The notes beneath the pieces are model-generated. The model saw nothing but the letters and a program-made list of their open reading frames with translations. It was not told the DNA's origin and searched no databases. Source: Tetrahymena elliotti 4EA (lineage: Eukaryota > Ciliophora > Oligohymenophorea > Hymenostomatida > Tetrahymenidae). Taken from it: DNA of 64,000 nucleotides. The translations under genes and the position numbers were made by a program. This document shows positions 11,334-23,886 of the stretch, in pieces. Within the stretch, counting starts at the first letter, position 1, and each line of letters opens with the position of its first letter. The stretch lies in NCBI GenBank assembly GCA_000231825.2, contig JH720322.1, positions 744,001 through 808,000 of the forward strand. The letters run 5' to 3'.

Positions 11334-11468
11334 ATGAAGAAATTCAATTTGAAGTTCAAATTTAAAAATAAATTGGATTTAGTGAATCGGAAAAGTGATG
11401 ATGCTACTGATACTGTTAAAAGCTATCATTGGTTGTATGACGTAAAATAAATAATAAGTAAGATGTGA
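11334..11468 (+). CDS. Possible small ORF, 44 aa
   Basis: ATG 11334 to TGA 11466-11468. The middle (NRKSDDATDTVKSYHWLYDV) has a more protein-like composition than other random openings in the spacers, and the opening follows a TTTTAG that could be a splice acceptor. No domain is recognised. It may be an exon of an unseen gene or chance. Confidence 0.2.
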
Positions 11469-11536
11469 ATAAATAATTTTAAATATTTAACAAATATGAT
11501 AAATGAGTGATAGATATTAAAGAGGACTACAAACAA

Positions 11537-11570
11537 GATTGATTGATTGAATGAATGAATGAATGAATGG
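11537..11570. repeat. Tetranucleotide microsatellite (GATT)n(GAAT)n
   Basis: Three GATT units run directly into five to six GAAT units. Likely slippage-prone. Confidence 0.9.
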
Positions 11571-11788
11571 CTAAATACTAAAAGAATATAATAGCTTTAT
11601 CTAATTTTCATACTTCTCCTTAAGTTGTATATATCTAATAAAAATATCAAACTAAAGTTCTAAGAACAAATTAACTTTAATACTGCTTGTTATTATTTCT
11701 ATTCAATTCAATTTATATATCTATCTATCAATTTATGCCTTGCTCAGTGAATGTTTTATAGGAAGAGAAACTAGATTTTAGTTTGTGA

Positions 11789-12319
11789 TCACTTCTTTTA
11801 TTCTTAATTTTAAGCTTCGAGGATACTCTTTCTGTATAAAACTTCATTAGATTACAATCTTGGAATATTAGGAACAGGTCTTAATTTAAGTAAAAGATCA
11901 GGATGAAGATGAGCAAAAGCCTTTGAAGGATTTAATTAATAACCAAGTTCTGTTTCTTACTCCTTATCGAATCCTAAAGCCTTGAGTTTACCTTAACGGA
12001 CCATTTGAGTAAGAATCTTTTCTTTTAAGTATGATCTTGATGGGATAATATTATTTTTAACTGCTTCTTAGTCTCTTTGATATTCGAACCAGATTTGGTT
12101 TTTGTTGAGGGGACCTTTTTAATTCAATAATTTAGCTATGTAGTATTATGGGCCTCCTTCAACATAGTATTTTTCCTTTTTTAAAAATTTCTTTTCACCT
12201 AATTCTTCAGCAGACATTTATTCTTTGGGAATAGGAGCCTTCAAACCCATGCTTTGCTTAGTAGCAGAGAGAGGGTTTAATTTTGTTGTTAATTTGCCCA
12301 AACTTGAAAGACTTTTCAT
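11789..12319 (-). CDS. Probable mitochondrial protein, mitoribosomal type
   Basis: Single exon, 176 aa, ATG 12317-12319, TGA 11789-11791. The N-terminus (MKSLSSLGKLTTKLNPLSATK) is basic, Ser/Thr-rich and lacks acidic residues for about 29 residues, as in a mitochondrial presequence. A compact region, GGPQYYIAKLLNQKGPLN..IW followed by YLKEKILTQMVRQGKLKALG, looks like a small helical or winged-helix module. Such modules are common in mitochondrial ribosomal proteins. I cannot assign it to a named subunit. A conserved ciliate protein of other function remains possible. Confidence 0.8.
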
Positions 12320-13000
12320 GTTGTAGTTTTTCTAAGTAATTTTAATTTTTTAAAGTTTATAATTCTTTCTTTTTCTTGTTTTTTCTAAGAAAAATGAAGG
12401 TATTAATCAATCATTAATTAATTAATTTATGCAAAGTGATAGAAATATACACTATCAAGCTAATTCTTTGTTTTTTCCATTTCTTTTTGCAATTTTAACA
12501 AAGATTTGACATTTATTATTTATTTAAGACTGATTATCAATCTATCCATTTTTTAATTTAATATTTTAACTATTATAAAATTTTACAATAAAATATTTAT
12601 TTTTCATTCAAATAAAAAAATCTTATTTCAAAAACTTTATTTTAAATAATTAATTTTTAGCATAATTTTTTTGAAGTTGATAATTTATATTTTTGTGTTG
12701 TTAAAAATACTTTTAAATATAGCATTCATATGTATGGATAGGGATTGTGTATTAACAAACACAACGAAGATATTTTATTTTCAATTTACAAATTTTACAA
12801 ACGAATAATAAAAGCAATTAATTTATTTAAAGATTTAAATCCAAGCAAAGTTTCTTAAATAATTAGATCCAGCTTGAAAAAATTATATTAAAAATAATCT
12901 TAAAGCTGTTTCAAAGTAGATTAAAGGGTTCTAAAACTTTGATCATAGCTGATATAAAATCATTTTAAATTTCTGTAAAGATTAAGAATATTATCTTAAT
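12320..13000. other. AT-rich spacer between divergent genes
   Basis: 5' flanks of the mitochondrial-type gene (-) and the coiled-coil gene (+). No other feature seen. Confidence 0.55.
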
Positions 13001-15943
13001 ATGAATACTATAAATATTCCCACTAATTATATACCTGCTTAAATTCCAATAAGCAGTTCACCTCCTTCTTAAACATTAGCATTAACATTTGGATAAAAAA
13101 ACTAAATTCAATAACAAATAAGTCCTGTCACTCATAAAGAAAAAATTGAATAGTAAGTTGTGTATAGCCACACCCCTTAAAGGATATAATATTCTAACTC
13201 TGTAGATAATCTTCTCAATAGCAGCTCTCCTTAAAGCAAAATCATATATACAAAACAGACTATTCCTATTAGTACTAATATTATGCACAATAATCATACT
13301 TAATCAGTAGGCTAAATTATAACAGATTACAACTATAGAATTGAAAAAAAGTAATCCCCATATGAGAAACTAAATCCTATTCAAAATGATATAATTCCAA
13401 ACAAATACTTAGACATTGACTTAAAACTTGAAAAAGAAAAAAATTAGCTTTTAGAGAGATAGGTAAATGAATTAAAACAAGAGATTTTGATCATTAAAAA
13501 CAGTGGTAGATCAAGTAAATCTGATTTTAGCAGTAATATTTAGGGTGAGTAAGATAATTAGACTAATTTAAGATTAAATGATGGCGTTTAGCAAGCATGT
13601 GCATAATTTGTTATGCTTTGTGCTGAAAATGAGCGCCTCACATATGCATATCTTCAAAAAGAGAAAGAAGTTAATACTTTACAAAATGAAATTCTCTAAT
13701 TAAAGAGCAATGTCTTATTAGAATAAACCAAATAATAGCAAATTCCATTTGCTTAGTAACTTGATATAGAAGCTAAACTTAAAGTGTTTGAAATGAGAAA
13801 TGAATCTCTTCATTAGCAAAAACTAGAATTATAAAATAAGGAATATGACTATCTTCAACAAATAGAAAAGTAATCTTAAATGAATGTAATCAAGGATCAG
13901 TAAATTATAAAATTACAAAATGAAATTAATGTATCCACTATTTAAGTATAAAACTTAACTGAATAAATCAATATATTGAAGAAGCAGTATGTTGAAATTA
14001 AAGAAAATCTTGAAAAACAATCTTTTAATTAAGTTTAATTAGATTATCAAAAGTTATAGCAATCTTAATCAACTGCTACACTTACTGAAAAGGAAACCAT
14101 CATCTTCTAAAAAAATTAGGTACAATTTTTATTGAATACATTATTTTAATAATTAAACATTTATTTAAAATTGTCAAAGGAAATAGCAGAATTAAAGAAT
14201 TACATTTAAATTTTAGAGAAAGATGTCTAACAAATACAAGAAAAGATTAATTAAGATTAAAGAAATCAAATATAAATAACTGGGAAATATGATCAACTCC
14301 ATCAAGAATTATAAGAAAAATATGAGGCACATGTTTAAATGCATAACGATTTGAAAGAATAATTTGAATTTAATGAAAAAGAATTATTAAAATAATAGGG
14401 ATATATTGAGCTTCTTCTACAAGAGAACGAAAAGCTATCTTATGCTTTAAAAGCAAGGATAGAAGAAAATGAGGGTCTTAAAGAAGGTAATATAAATTAT
14501 TAGAAAATAAAAATTTTTAATATAAAATATTGTAGAAATTAAAATATAAAGCACTGTTTAAATCAATTATGAGGAAAGCTAAGGAATGATTAATTAGCTC
14601 AAAGAAAATATTGAAAAACTTTTAGAAGACAATAAAAAATTATATGAAGTAAATAGGCAATTAGTTTCTTAGTAAGAGTACCAATAAGACAATATGAAGA
14701 GCAAAGAAACAACTTAAACAGAAAAAGAAAAGAAACTATAATAACATATTAATGATTTAGAATAAAAAATTATTGTTTTAAATAAGCAAATTTAGATGAA
14801 GTCTATAGAAGAAAACGAATTTGAATTAAAAAATAGAAATAATGAAAGAAATTACAAAGAGATTATCTTTGAGAATGAAAAGTTAAAATCAACAATTGAG
14901 ATATAGGATATTAAGATGAAAGAATTTCAATTTTAAGTAAAAATAATTTAATTTTTATGTGATAGGAAGTTATTTATGTTATTTTATCTAATTTAAAGGT
15001 TGAAGAAATGTAGGCTGAATATGCTTTGCTCTTATAGACAAAATAAGAAAACTAGATTTTATCAATAAAGAGTAAAGAATTAGATAAAAAAACTCTATCC
15101 TTGTAAGAGGAATGTAATAATTGGAAAGTTAAGTATTCTGCTATTGAATCACATTACACTTAACTGATAGAAGAATTAAAGATCAAAACGAGAAATTAAT
15201 GTAAGGAAGAATATGAAAGAGATTTATCTTGGGTTTAAGCTAAATTGGAAGCAAATGAATAACAAAAAGATCAACTTATGGTTAAGTTGGCTTCTTATGA
15301 ATAAAAAGCCATTATGAATGAGCACTAACTTAAAGATCTGAAAGAAAAATTTGCAAACAAATCAGAAGATTATGATTATATGAGTAAGGAGTTTTAAGAT
15401 AGAAAATAAAAATTTGAATTGCTTGAAAAGCAGTTTTATTCAATGCAAGAAAAGCATCTATTGATTAGAATTGAAAATGAAAGATTACATCAAATATTGT
15501 CATCAGTTCAAAAAGAAAATGATGAAATAAAAAGATAATTTGATTAAACTTTGAATACAAACAGGAAACAGCATTCAGAGATATACACAAGAATGCAAGA
15601 ATTCGAAGAAATAAATAGAAACCTTAAAGGAATGATTGCTGAATATCAAGAAGAAATATCGAGATTAGAAAAAGCTAATTACAACTTGAAACAATCAAAC
15701 TTTAAAATAGATGAATATGAAAATAAAATTATGTTCTTAAATAGGGAATATGAGCAGCTTAAACTACGTTTGATAGATAGTGAAAATCAAAAATAAGAGT
15801 TCAAAATAAAATTCTAAGAATCTCATAATTCTTTGTTAAACTACCAGTAGATGGATTAGTAGCTTTCTTATCTAACAAAAGAAAATGAAAGATTATAAAA
15901 GTTAATTTTAGAAAGGTGTAGATAATCTAACTCTTTTTGGTGA
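13001..15943 (+). CDS. Long coiled-coil protein
   Basis: Three exons, 13001-14486, 14536-14936 and 14999-15943, with introns of 49 bp (GTAATA..TTGTAG) and 62 bp (GTAAAA..TTAAAG). The total is 943 aa. The stop is TGA 15941-15943 after SNSFW. Residues 1 to about 140 are low-complexity and rich in Ser, Pro, Gln and Asn. From about 145 to the end the protein is almost continuous heptad-type coiled coil rich in Glu, Lys, Gln and Leu, with a short break around a Ser/Gly/Asp-rich segment (SGRSSKSDFSSN) and a less charged stretch ACAQFVMLCAENE. There is no catalytic domain, signal peptide or membrane segment. Such proteins in ciliates are often basal-body, centriolar or cortical structural components, but nothing here fixes the role. 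About half of the Gln codons are TAA/TAG. Confidence 0.85.
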
Positions 15944-16922
15944 CAAAAAAGAGAATATTTTGTTAAATACTAAACTCACATGTTATTTGTAAATAATTAT
16001 TCCATAATTCAAATTATTTTCTCAATGTTTTATTTTAGTTCAAAAATTTCTTTTCTTTCTTTCTTCTATCTATCAAATAATCATTTTTTGTTTTAAATTA
16101 ATAATAATATTTAATCCCAAATCTCGTTTCTTGAGCGTAAAACACTTTTTTGTTTAATTTTACCTCTCAAAATTGTAGAGAATTTATAAATATTTTAATT
16201 TTTTTTTTTTAAATTATCATTAAAACATAAGAAATTTAGTTAAAAAAAATTAAAGGTTTTAAATCTGAAGGTAATCAGTAAATATTGTGTGAGATAGATA
16301 CAAGCAGATATTTTTTTCCTTAATTAAAATATTTAATTAAATAAATTGGTTAAAATTTGAATTTTATAATCCAAGCTCCAAATTTAAATTTTGTACACCT
16401 GATTCAAACTGAATTTTTAAAACCTTAAATTTTTTGTTTTGTTCATAATTGAGGTAAATGTTTAAAATTCAGACAGAATTCAAGATGTCTTTTTAGAGTG
16501 GATTATTTGTTATATTTTTTATTTAAATGCCAAAAATTTTAATTTTTACTAAAAAAAAGTGAAAAAATAGAATGTTAATTAAATCCAAGGGAAATCAATA
16601 AAGAAAGATAGATGGATAGATTAAAATATTTTTAATTTTTATTAAAAATTTATTAACAAAATTAAGAATAACAAACAAACAAAATCATTTAAAAATAGAA
16701 GGGATTAAATTTGAAGATAATCAGTAAATAAGTTGTAAAAGGATATTCTCTCAATTGAGTGAAAAATAAATAATGATTTAAAAAAATAGCATGATATAAA
16801 TCTAAAGATAATTATGAATGAGTAAATAAGTTATAAAGGATAGATAGAATTACATTTAAAATTTATTATTATATACATATATTTATCGAATGATTAATTT
16901 CTTTATAGTTTTTAAATTTTTT
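15944..16922. other. Spacer between convergent genes with degenerate direct repeats
   Basis: Three diverged copies of a block resembling GAAGATAATCAGTAAATA occur near 16266, 16713 and 16803, each near GATAGATA-like tracts. The rest is featureless A/T. Confidence 0.5.
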
Positions 16923-19900
16923 TCAAGAGTATTGTTATTATTGATAATTTTTTCCAGCACTTGGGAATCGTTTTTATGTAAGATTAATTTAAGGTTAAGG
17001 ATTAATTTAACCAAATTAAGGAATTTGCTATATTTATTGTTACTATTACTATAATTATTATAAGTGCTACTAAGATTATTAAGGTTACTAATGTTACATC
17101 TGTAAAATCTAGGAACTTGGTAATTACTAATCAGATTAGCTGTTAAAATATTAAGAAGATTAATTATGCCATGAGCTTGACAATTCAGAATGTTATTGGG
17201 ATTGTTGTTACTATTATAATTAGGATTATTGTTATTGTTGAATTGTTTACCAGTTTAATTACTAATTGGCATTTTAAGAAATAGGAGATGAATTTTAAAT
17301 GTGTTTTAGATTTTACTATTAGAGTAATTACTATTATTAAATACCCTAAATTCCATTTGAGTAAGAAATAGATGGTGGTTAAGGAGGTAAAGATGTTGAG
17401 GAAGTACTTTAAGAAACCTACTAAGCAACTTATCTTTTCCAGCCTTCTGCCTCTTATTTGTATTTTTCAACTGTAATAAGTAGTTTTTAATTTTCTTCAG
17501 CTAGTTCTTAAACTTTAGTTTCCATATCTGCAATAACCTAAAAATCATTTTGAGTTAATTACTAATTCTAAATAATTTAATTGAGTTTATCATTTTCTTA
17601 GACAAGTAATTATATTTTCTCTTCTAATTCTTTTAATATGTCTTTTTGTTCTTAAATGATAATCTCATAGTCAGTAGACTCCAAATGCTTTTAATTTTAA
17701 AGATCATTGATTTATTTTTCTAACTCTCCTATGATTTAATCTTTTTCTTCTAGCATTCCTTGCATAGACTAATAACTGTGATCATCTTTATTTTATTATT
17801 GAATATAGTTGTTCAATTTTTCATTTTCATTGATAACTATTTCAAGTTAACGAGTTAATTCTATGACATTACCTTCTAATTATTAGTTTTATTCTTTACT
17901 AATTTATAGCTCATTATTACAATTAACCAAAATTTAATTCATATTGTCAAGTTGCTGAATTAGATTTCCTTATTCTTCCTTATAGTGATCTACTTCTTAA
18001 ATTTTCAAGTTGTAGTCATTAAATATTTTTTCTTTTTCTTCATTTGCTTATTTCAATCTATCTTCAAATTAATTGATTTAATGCTATGAGTTAAGTAGCT
18101 CTACTCTATTTTGTTCAAACTAAAATTCTATATTTTCCTTATCACTAATTAACTACTCTTTTTCTTAATTAACTTATTCATAGTTTTTTTACAAGTCTTC
18201 AAATTACTACTTTAACTCTTCAAAAGATTGCATCAATTCTTTACCGTCTGAGTCTGCTTATTTAATCTTCTGCAATTCGTGAGAGTACTTAGCATGAATT
18301 TAATCAATTTCTTCTACTTTATTTCTGATAACCTAATTAAGACTATTATTTTCTTCAGCTAACACTTTAAGCTTATTTTCTTATTCAGCTATAACCTCAG
18401 GATAATATTGCATATTTTTCCTAAATTTAATAAAAATTTTATTAAAAAATTAAAAAAGAATCTACTGTTTAATTTACTCGTTTGTTTCAATAAGAATTCC
18501 AATTTTTTTTCTCAAATCATCATTTTCAAGTTAAATTAATTATAATTCATCTTAATTTGAATTAAATTCTGAGTCCCTTTTTCCTTCATACTCTTCTTCT
18601 TTTGATGCTATAATTTAGTTTATTCTCTTTTCAAGAACTGATACCATTTCCTACAACTATTTATTTTCTAATAATATTTTTTCAGCTTCCTCAGCATCAG
18701 AACCTGAACCAAAATTAACTCTGTCTTCATCCTCTTCATTTAGCTCATTTTTATTAATGGTTTTTTTAATTTTGTCTTTATTTTAGCTGGAATCTTGGTC
18801 GTCCTAATTTCCTGTATTCTCTTCAATTTATTTTTCTATTTATTATTATATTATTTTTTATTTATGACTATAAATTCTAATAAAAACTAATTACTTTCTT
18901 CTAAAAATTGCTAAACTAGCAAATTTAATTTTTCATTTTCTTGAGTCAGGTTTTATAAATCACTTTCTTGTTTTACAAGCTTTTCTCTAAGGAGTTCTTT
19001 TTCTTGATTTGCTTCTTTGAGGTTAGCTTCAAGTGTTTTTTAATTGACTAAATTATTAGACAAAGAAGGTGTTTGAACATTTTAAGCTATTGGCAATGGA
19101 TTTTAAGAAATTAGAATTCTCTAATCTTGGTGAATTGATAATTATTTATGAATAGGTTAAATGTGATAATTATTTGGCATGTTTAATTTAGAAACTAAAT
19201 GATTTTGCAAAATTTAAGGCACTTATTGTTGCTTGTTTCCTTAAAAATTTTAACTTTGTCCAACTATGTTTATATTATTTTTTCCAGCATTAATGCTTTA
19301 CTATTGAATTGATTGATCATTTTATTCAGCCTTACTCTTTTAAGGTGAGGGTCCATAAACAGAGTTATTGCTGTTTAGATAAGTAGCTGAGTTGTTTGAG
19401 TTCAAATATTAAGATTGTTACTACTATTTTAGCTGATGTTGTACATTTGTTAATTTTTTAGCAGAGTTCATACCATTCTAATTGCCATTAGTACTAATAC
19501 TATTTTCTAAAATATTATTTAGCAAGCTGAATTAATTATTTTGTTTTGGTAAAGATGCACTTTTTATTTGGGTATTATCTTTAGTAGGAGATTACACAAT
19601 TACTTAATGATGGATAGGCTTGAGTAATCCAATTTGTTATTTATTGGTTTGCTGAATTATTGTAGGAACTTTTCCATTTTAATTTACTCCTGCTGCATTC
19701 AACATTTATGCTAGATTTCCATTTATATTATATGTAAGAGGAGATTATTACATTCCATGCTAAGCAGCTATTTGAGGATTACTGCTATTATTAGTATTTC
19801 CTTGATTAATACCATTGTTTTGTTACAAGCCATATCCACTGTTGTTAAGTCCATTACTACTAGTGTTATTTATGTTATTGGAGCTATTATTATTGTTGTT

Positions 19901-20542
19901 ATTAGATATACTTCTATTTTGAATGCCTATTTAGTTATTTTTAGAGTTAGAATTTTATAATCCATTATTCTTTTGTTGAATAGAATAATTATAAATTCCA
20001 TTAATCTAATTTTAGTTATTAGAAATAATTTACTAATTACCACCATTAACCTATATTTAAGGATTACACACATAATATCTTTATTTAGTAGGTGTTTGAA
20101 TATTTCTTACCTGTTTTTACTAGATCTATGTTTATATTGTCATGGGTTACATATTTATGCCTATGGCCTAGTTATTTCCTCCTTCAATAGAAGAATTTCT
20201 TGCTTTTGCGGGAGAAATTAACTAAAAGTTACTTGAAGAAGATGTCTAGGCATTCTAAATGAGATAAGACTATGCTGGAATTTGAGATGCAATTTGTGGC
20301 TAGTAGGTAGGGATATTAGAGCTCAAATACTTTTGTCCAGAGGATCCTCTTTATAAAATTTGCTGTTGTTACTGCTACTAAAACTAAGCTGTGTTTGCTT
20401 AGTTTTGATTTTATTATTAGCTAAAAGATTGATTCTCTAAATATGGATTAGGTTGCTAGCTAGTTTAATATTACTATTAAGGAGGCAAGCTACCTGTGCT
20501 ATACCCTCTAATATTTTTAATAGGAGTATTGATCTAATTCAT
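16923..20542 (-). CDS. Q/N-rich coiled-coil protein
   Basis: Three exons, 18895-20542, 18478-18835 and 16923-18420, with introns of 59 bp (18836-18894) and 57 bp (18421-18477). The total is 1167 aa. The stop is TGA 16923-16925. Residues 1 to about 495 are prion-like low complexity, rich in Asn, Gln and Ser with many SNNS/NNN/QQ runs. Residues about 500-1035 are coiled coil, with an acidic patch NELNEEDEDRVNF near 590. The tail from about 1040 is again Gln-rich with poly-Q written in mixed TAA/TAG/CAA codons. The 57-bp intron contains no TGA and is a multiple of three, so retaining it would add 19 residues in frame. No enzymatic domain is seen. It may be an RNA-granule or cytoskeletal scaffold, but that is only inference from composition. 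Confidence 0.85.
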
Positions 20543-22114
20543 AAAACTAATTTTTAAAATATAGAATAACCTATTTTATTTTCAACTCTTTTTCCTATCT
20601 TTATTTGAAGTGAATTTTTATACAGATAAATTTTATTACTTATTTACAGATTTATAACAAAAAAGTGGTTTAAACAGAAAATTTATGGTACCAATTTAAG
20701 TCTAACAATTTATTGATTATTATAATCATCATCTAAAATTTGTATTTGAAAATATACTCGTTAATTAAAAATTATTTAATAATTTATTTATTTGTTTATT
20801 TACTTAATTCTTTCATAACAACATTTATATTTTTATTACTTTTCCTTTAAATTTACAACATATTTTTTATTTATAAATACTTAATCAAAGCCATTCAATT
20901 ATCAACTTTTCACCCTAGAAAATACTTTTGATGGATATTAATCATCATTTTTAAGAAATAGAACTCATCAGCTAACCTTAAATTTTATCAATAAATAATC
21001 TTTAAAAACCTAATTATTGAAATCAGAATATTAATAGATTTTCTTAATATAATCTCAAATTAAAGAAATGCAATTATTCAAGATTCAATTGAAAAATTGT
21101 ATTTTTAAAAAGAATATTTTACGTATTACTTTTCTAAATCTAAAAAAGTTTAAAAATTAAGTGATGAAATAAATACAATTTGTAAACAAAGTAAACAAAA
21201 ATGATTTATTTAGATTCAAAAAATAAAAGTAAATAATAAAATCAGAGATGGAATCTTAATTTATCTATCAATATTCAAATTTGCAATAAGACTAAGAAAA
21301 CTTTTTTGAAAAAATTAGATTTAATAAACAAATAATGACTGGCCATATGTAGAATGACAAATCTATTTTTCATTCAAAAAAATAAGTTATAAAATATAAA
21401 AAAAACAAAAATTTTCTTAATTATTCTCTGAAATGTAATTAATTGAACTTAATGACAATTTTATTTATAAATATTTTTAGCTGATATCTTTATAATATTC
21501 GCCAGGATTTAAAAAGATAAAGATTTCTGTAAGGTAAAATTTAATTTAAAAAGAATTTTTGAAACTTTTGTTTTAGTTTTTTAAATCCATTTCTTACATG
21601 AATGAAATGTTTTAATTTTATTGATTTAAAATAATGCTAACAATAAGTCTAATTGATACAATAACCTCTAGATCATAACTTAGATCAAAAACTAAGTTAA
21701 AAAAGAAAATTTTTAGATTTTTGGAGGGAAATTTAGCAAATTAACCTTGGAAATAAATTTAAAATTAAAGAATTAAGTAAAAATAATAAATTTGAAATTT
21801 AAAACCTTTCTCAAATTATGTGAGATATTTTAGAAATTCAAAATAAACTAACTCACAAATTCATTTTCATTTTCAAGGCATAACAAACACTTCAGTTCTT
21901 TAAGATTTTTTAAATTATATTAATTATTGAGATAAAAAGATTAGAATAATTGGATTAAGTTAAAATCAAACAAACACACATAAGATGGAAAATAAATAAA
22001 TAAAATAATATTAATTAATAAATTGATTTTTTATTAAAGTTTTAATAACTAATTTACAAATATTAAATAAAAGTTTATTAAAATTATAAATATATCAATC
22101 AATTGATTGATTGA
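20543..22114. other. AT-rich spacer
   Basis: 5' flank of the Q/N-rich gene (-) and 3' flank of the transporter (-). No RNA gene or coding signal seen. Confidence 0.6.
22093..22112. repeat. Palindromic (ATCA)n/(TGAT)n tract at the 3' end of the transporter
   Basis: A perfect inverted repeat of ATCAATCAATTGATTGAT type lies just after the transporter stop codon. It could form a hairpin in the 3' UTR or simply be a microsatellite. Confidence 0.5.
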
Positions 22115-23886
22115 TCATGAAGACAAATCGATGATAGAAGATACTAAACCAGAGACACCTCCAATTATGCCAACTACTATTACGAAAACATTAAATACGG
22201 TGTTTAATGTACCTTTAGGTAAAGTTTCTTTTTATTCATTTTATTATTTATTATATTATTGGTTTTATCTTTATTCAATTTATTATTGGTTTTCTGTATT
22301 TTCACTTATGGTTTAAGTGCTACTGCTATTTATTGGTTAAGCTACAGTACGTGACTATACTTAGATTCCCTTTCTTTCAAGGTATTTCATCTTTTCAAGT
22401 AAGATCATAGGGAGAACAAAAGTTAAAATGACAGAGAAGACTGATCCAAGAAGATTAAAGACATTAGTAATACTTTAAACATACATACCCTAAAAACTTA
22501 TGCTTAAGAAGAAAATTAATCTAGTAATAATCATAGTTATTATGTTTGGATTAGCTTAAGTTCTGGTAGTGATTCTATCAACAGTCTTAACGATTGGGAA
22601 CCCATATAATAAAATACTAGCAACAATAGATAAACTCATAAGACTTGATATGATAGTGCTGAATACTCCAATGTCATTGAAATTTTAAAAGATAACAGAG
22701 TTGACATCATCTTTGAATGCATAATATCCTAATACACCAAGCAAAGATCCAAGTACAAATGAAAAGAAAATAAATCTATATTTTAATAAAAATGAATGAA
22801 GCTTACTAAAAAAATTTAGACTTTTGATTGATATCTCAATAAAAGAATTAAGTTTTAGGATTGATTTGATTTTTTTTTAATCAGTTCAAAATCAAGCAAA
22901 TAAAAGAATAATTGATTAAAAGACTAATAAATTTTGTTATAAAATCTTTTTTAATGTAATTATTAAAATATTTACGCAAATAAGACTCTATTGAATTTAT
23001 GTTTTTCTTTCATAGAGGCATGAACTTCTGTAACTACACCGTTAATATCATATGCAAAGGCAAAAACACCAAAGTACAAGGGAAGACTTGAAAAATCAAA
23101 AATTTTTGCTGAAAATCCTGAGTAGTCGTTATCCGATATTTGATAAGAAGAGTATCCTAAAATGACACAGATAGAAAAGCAAAGAGCTACAAGTGCAAAT
23201 TGACTGAAAATTCCAAGCTTTTCAATTTGTCTAAACATAGAGAGAGGCATGTAAATGACAAAGACAATTGCCACTTTTTTAAAAAGGAAAATTAATTTAT
23301 GTTTGATTGTAACAGCTTGTGTAATTTATCAATAGATTTAAAAATTTAATAAGAGAGATAAAATTAATCAAAATTTACACTGGATATGTAACTTAGCTAA
23401 AAATAAATAAAATGGAATTTGAAAAATATATTTACGTGTGATGTAATAATTGGGAATGTAGTCTTACATAGTTTAAAGAATAAATATGCAATAGCCAACT
23501 GAGGAACCATAAATGAAAATTAGTGTTACTATTATACTGAAATGTTTATATTTTTCACCCATAATAAGTCCAGCAGCTGTTTCTAAAGTTAATTGAGTAT
23601 GGTGTTCATATTTTACACCATTTTATTCAAGGATACGAATAATTCTGCAAAGTTAGCTCCAGCAATAGAAAGCAACAGCACCCATTATACCCATAAAAAC
23701 TATAGAAAGAACGATACCACATTAACTAAAGACGTAAGGCATAAAAAGAAGTCCTGTACCGATACCACTTTTAATAATATTAGCAGTAGCATTCATAACA
23801 GAAGCACCTTAGTTAGTAAATTCTTCATCAACAGCATTTTCTGCAAGCAAAGATTATTTGACTTATTCTTCGTCTCTGGAAGTCAT
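22115..23886 (-). CDS. Amino acid/auxin permease (AAAP) family transporter
   Basis: Three exons, 23436-23886, 22976-23273 and 22115-22805, with long introns of 162 and 170 bp. The total is 479 aa, TGA 22115-22117. AAAP proteins are proton- or sodium-coupled amino acid transporters of the plasma membrane or lysosome/vacuole with about 11 helices. The first helix carries the family signature around residues 34-55 (KSGIGTGLLFMPYVFSQCG). Further hydrophobic segments follow (IVTLIFIYGSSVGYCIF; MAIVFVIYMPLSMFRQIEKL; LPLYFGVFAFAYDINGVVTE, the conserved helix-6 region; FIFFSFVLGSLLGVLGYYAF). Helices near the end lead into a hydrophilic insert of about 55 residues rich in Gln, Asn and Ser (near 385-440). 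A last hydrophobic stretch (VFVIVVGIIGGVSGLVSSI) lies next to the C-terminus. Start ATG 23884-23886 gives MTSRDEEQ. Substrate unknown. Confidence 0.92.

Larger units (their letters stand above)
11081..11788. other. Spacer with a microsatellite and a small ORF
   Basis: Upstream of the previous (-) gene and downstream of the next (-) gene. Contains the tetranucleotide array at 11537-11570 and a 44-codon ORF at 11334-11468, listed separately. Confidence 0.55.

Noticed and set aside
19757..20221. Two plus-strand openings of 67 and 82 codons with hydrophobic composition
   Set aside because: They are antisense to the Q/N-rich gene; Asn/Ile-coding repeats on one strand give Ile/Leu/Val-rich readings on the other.
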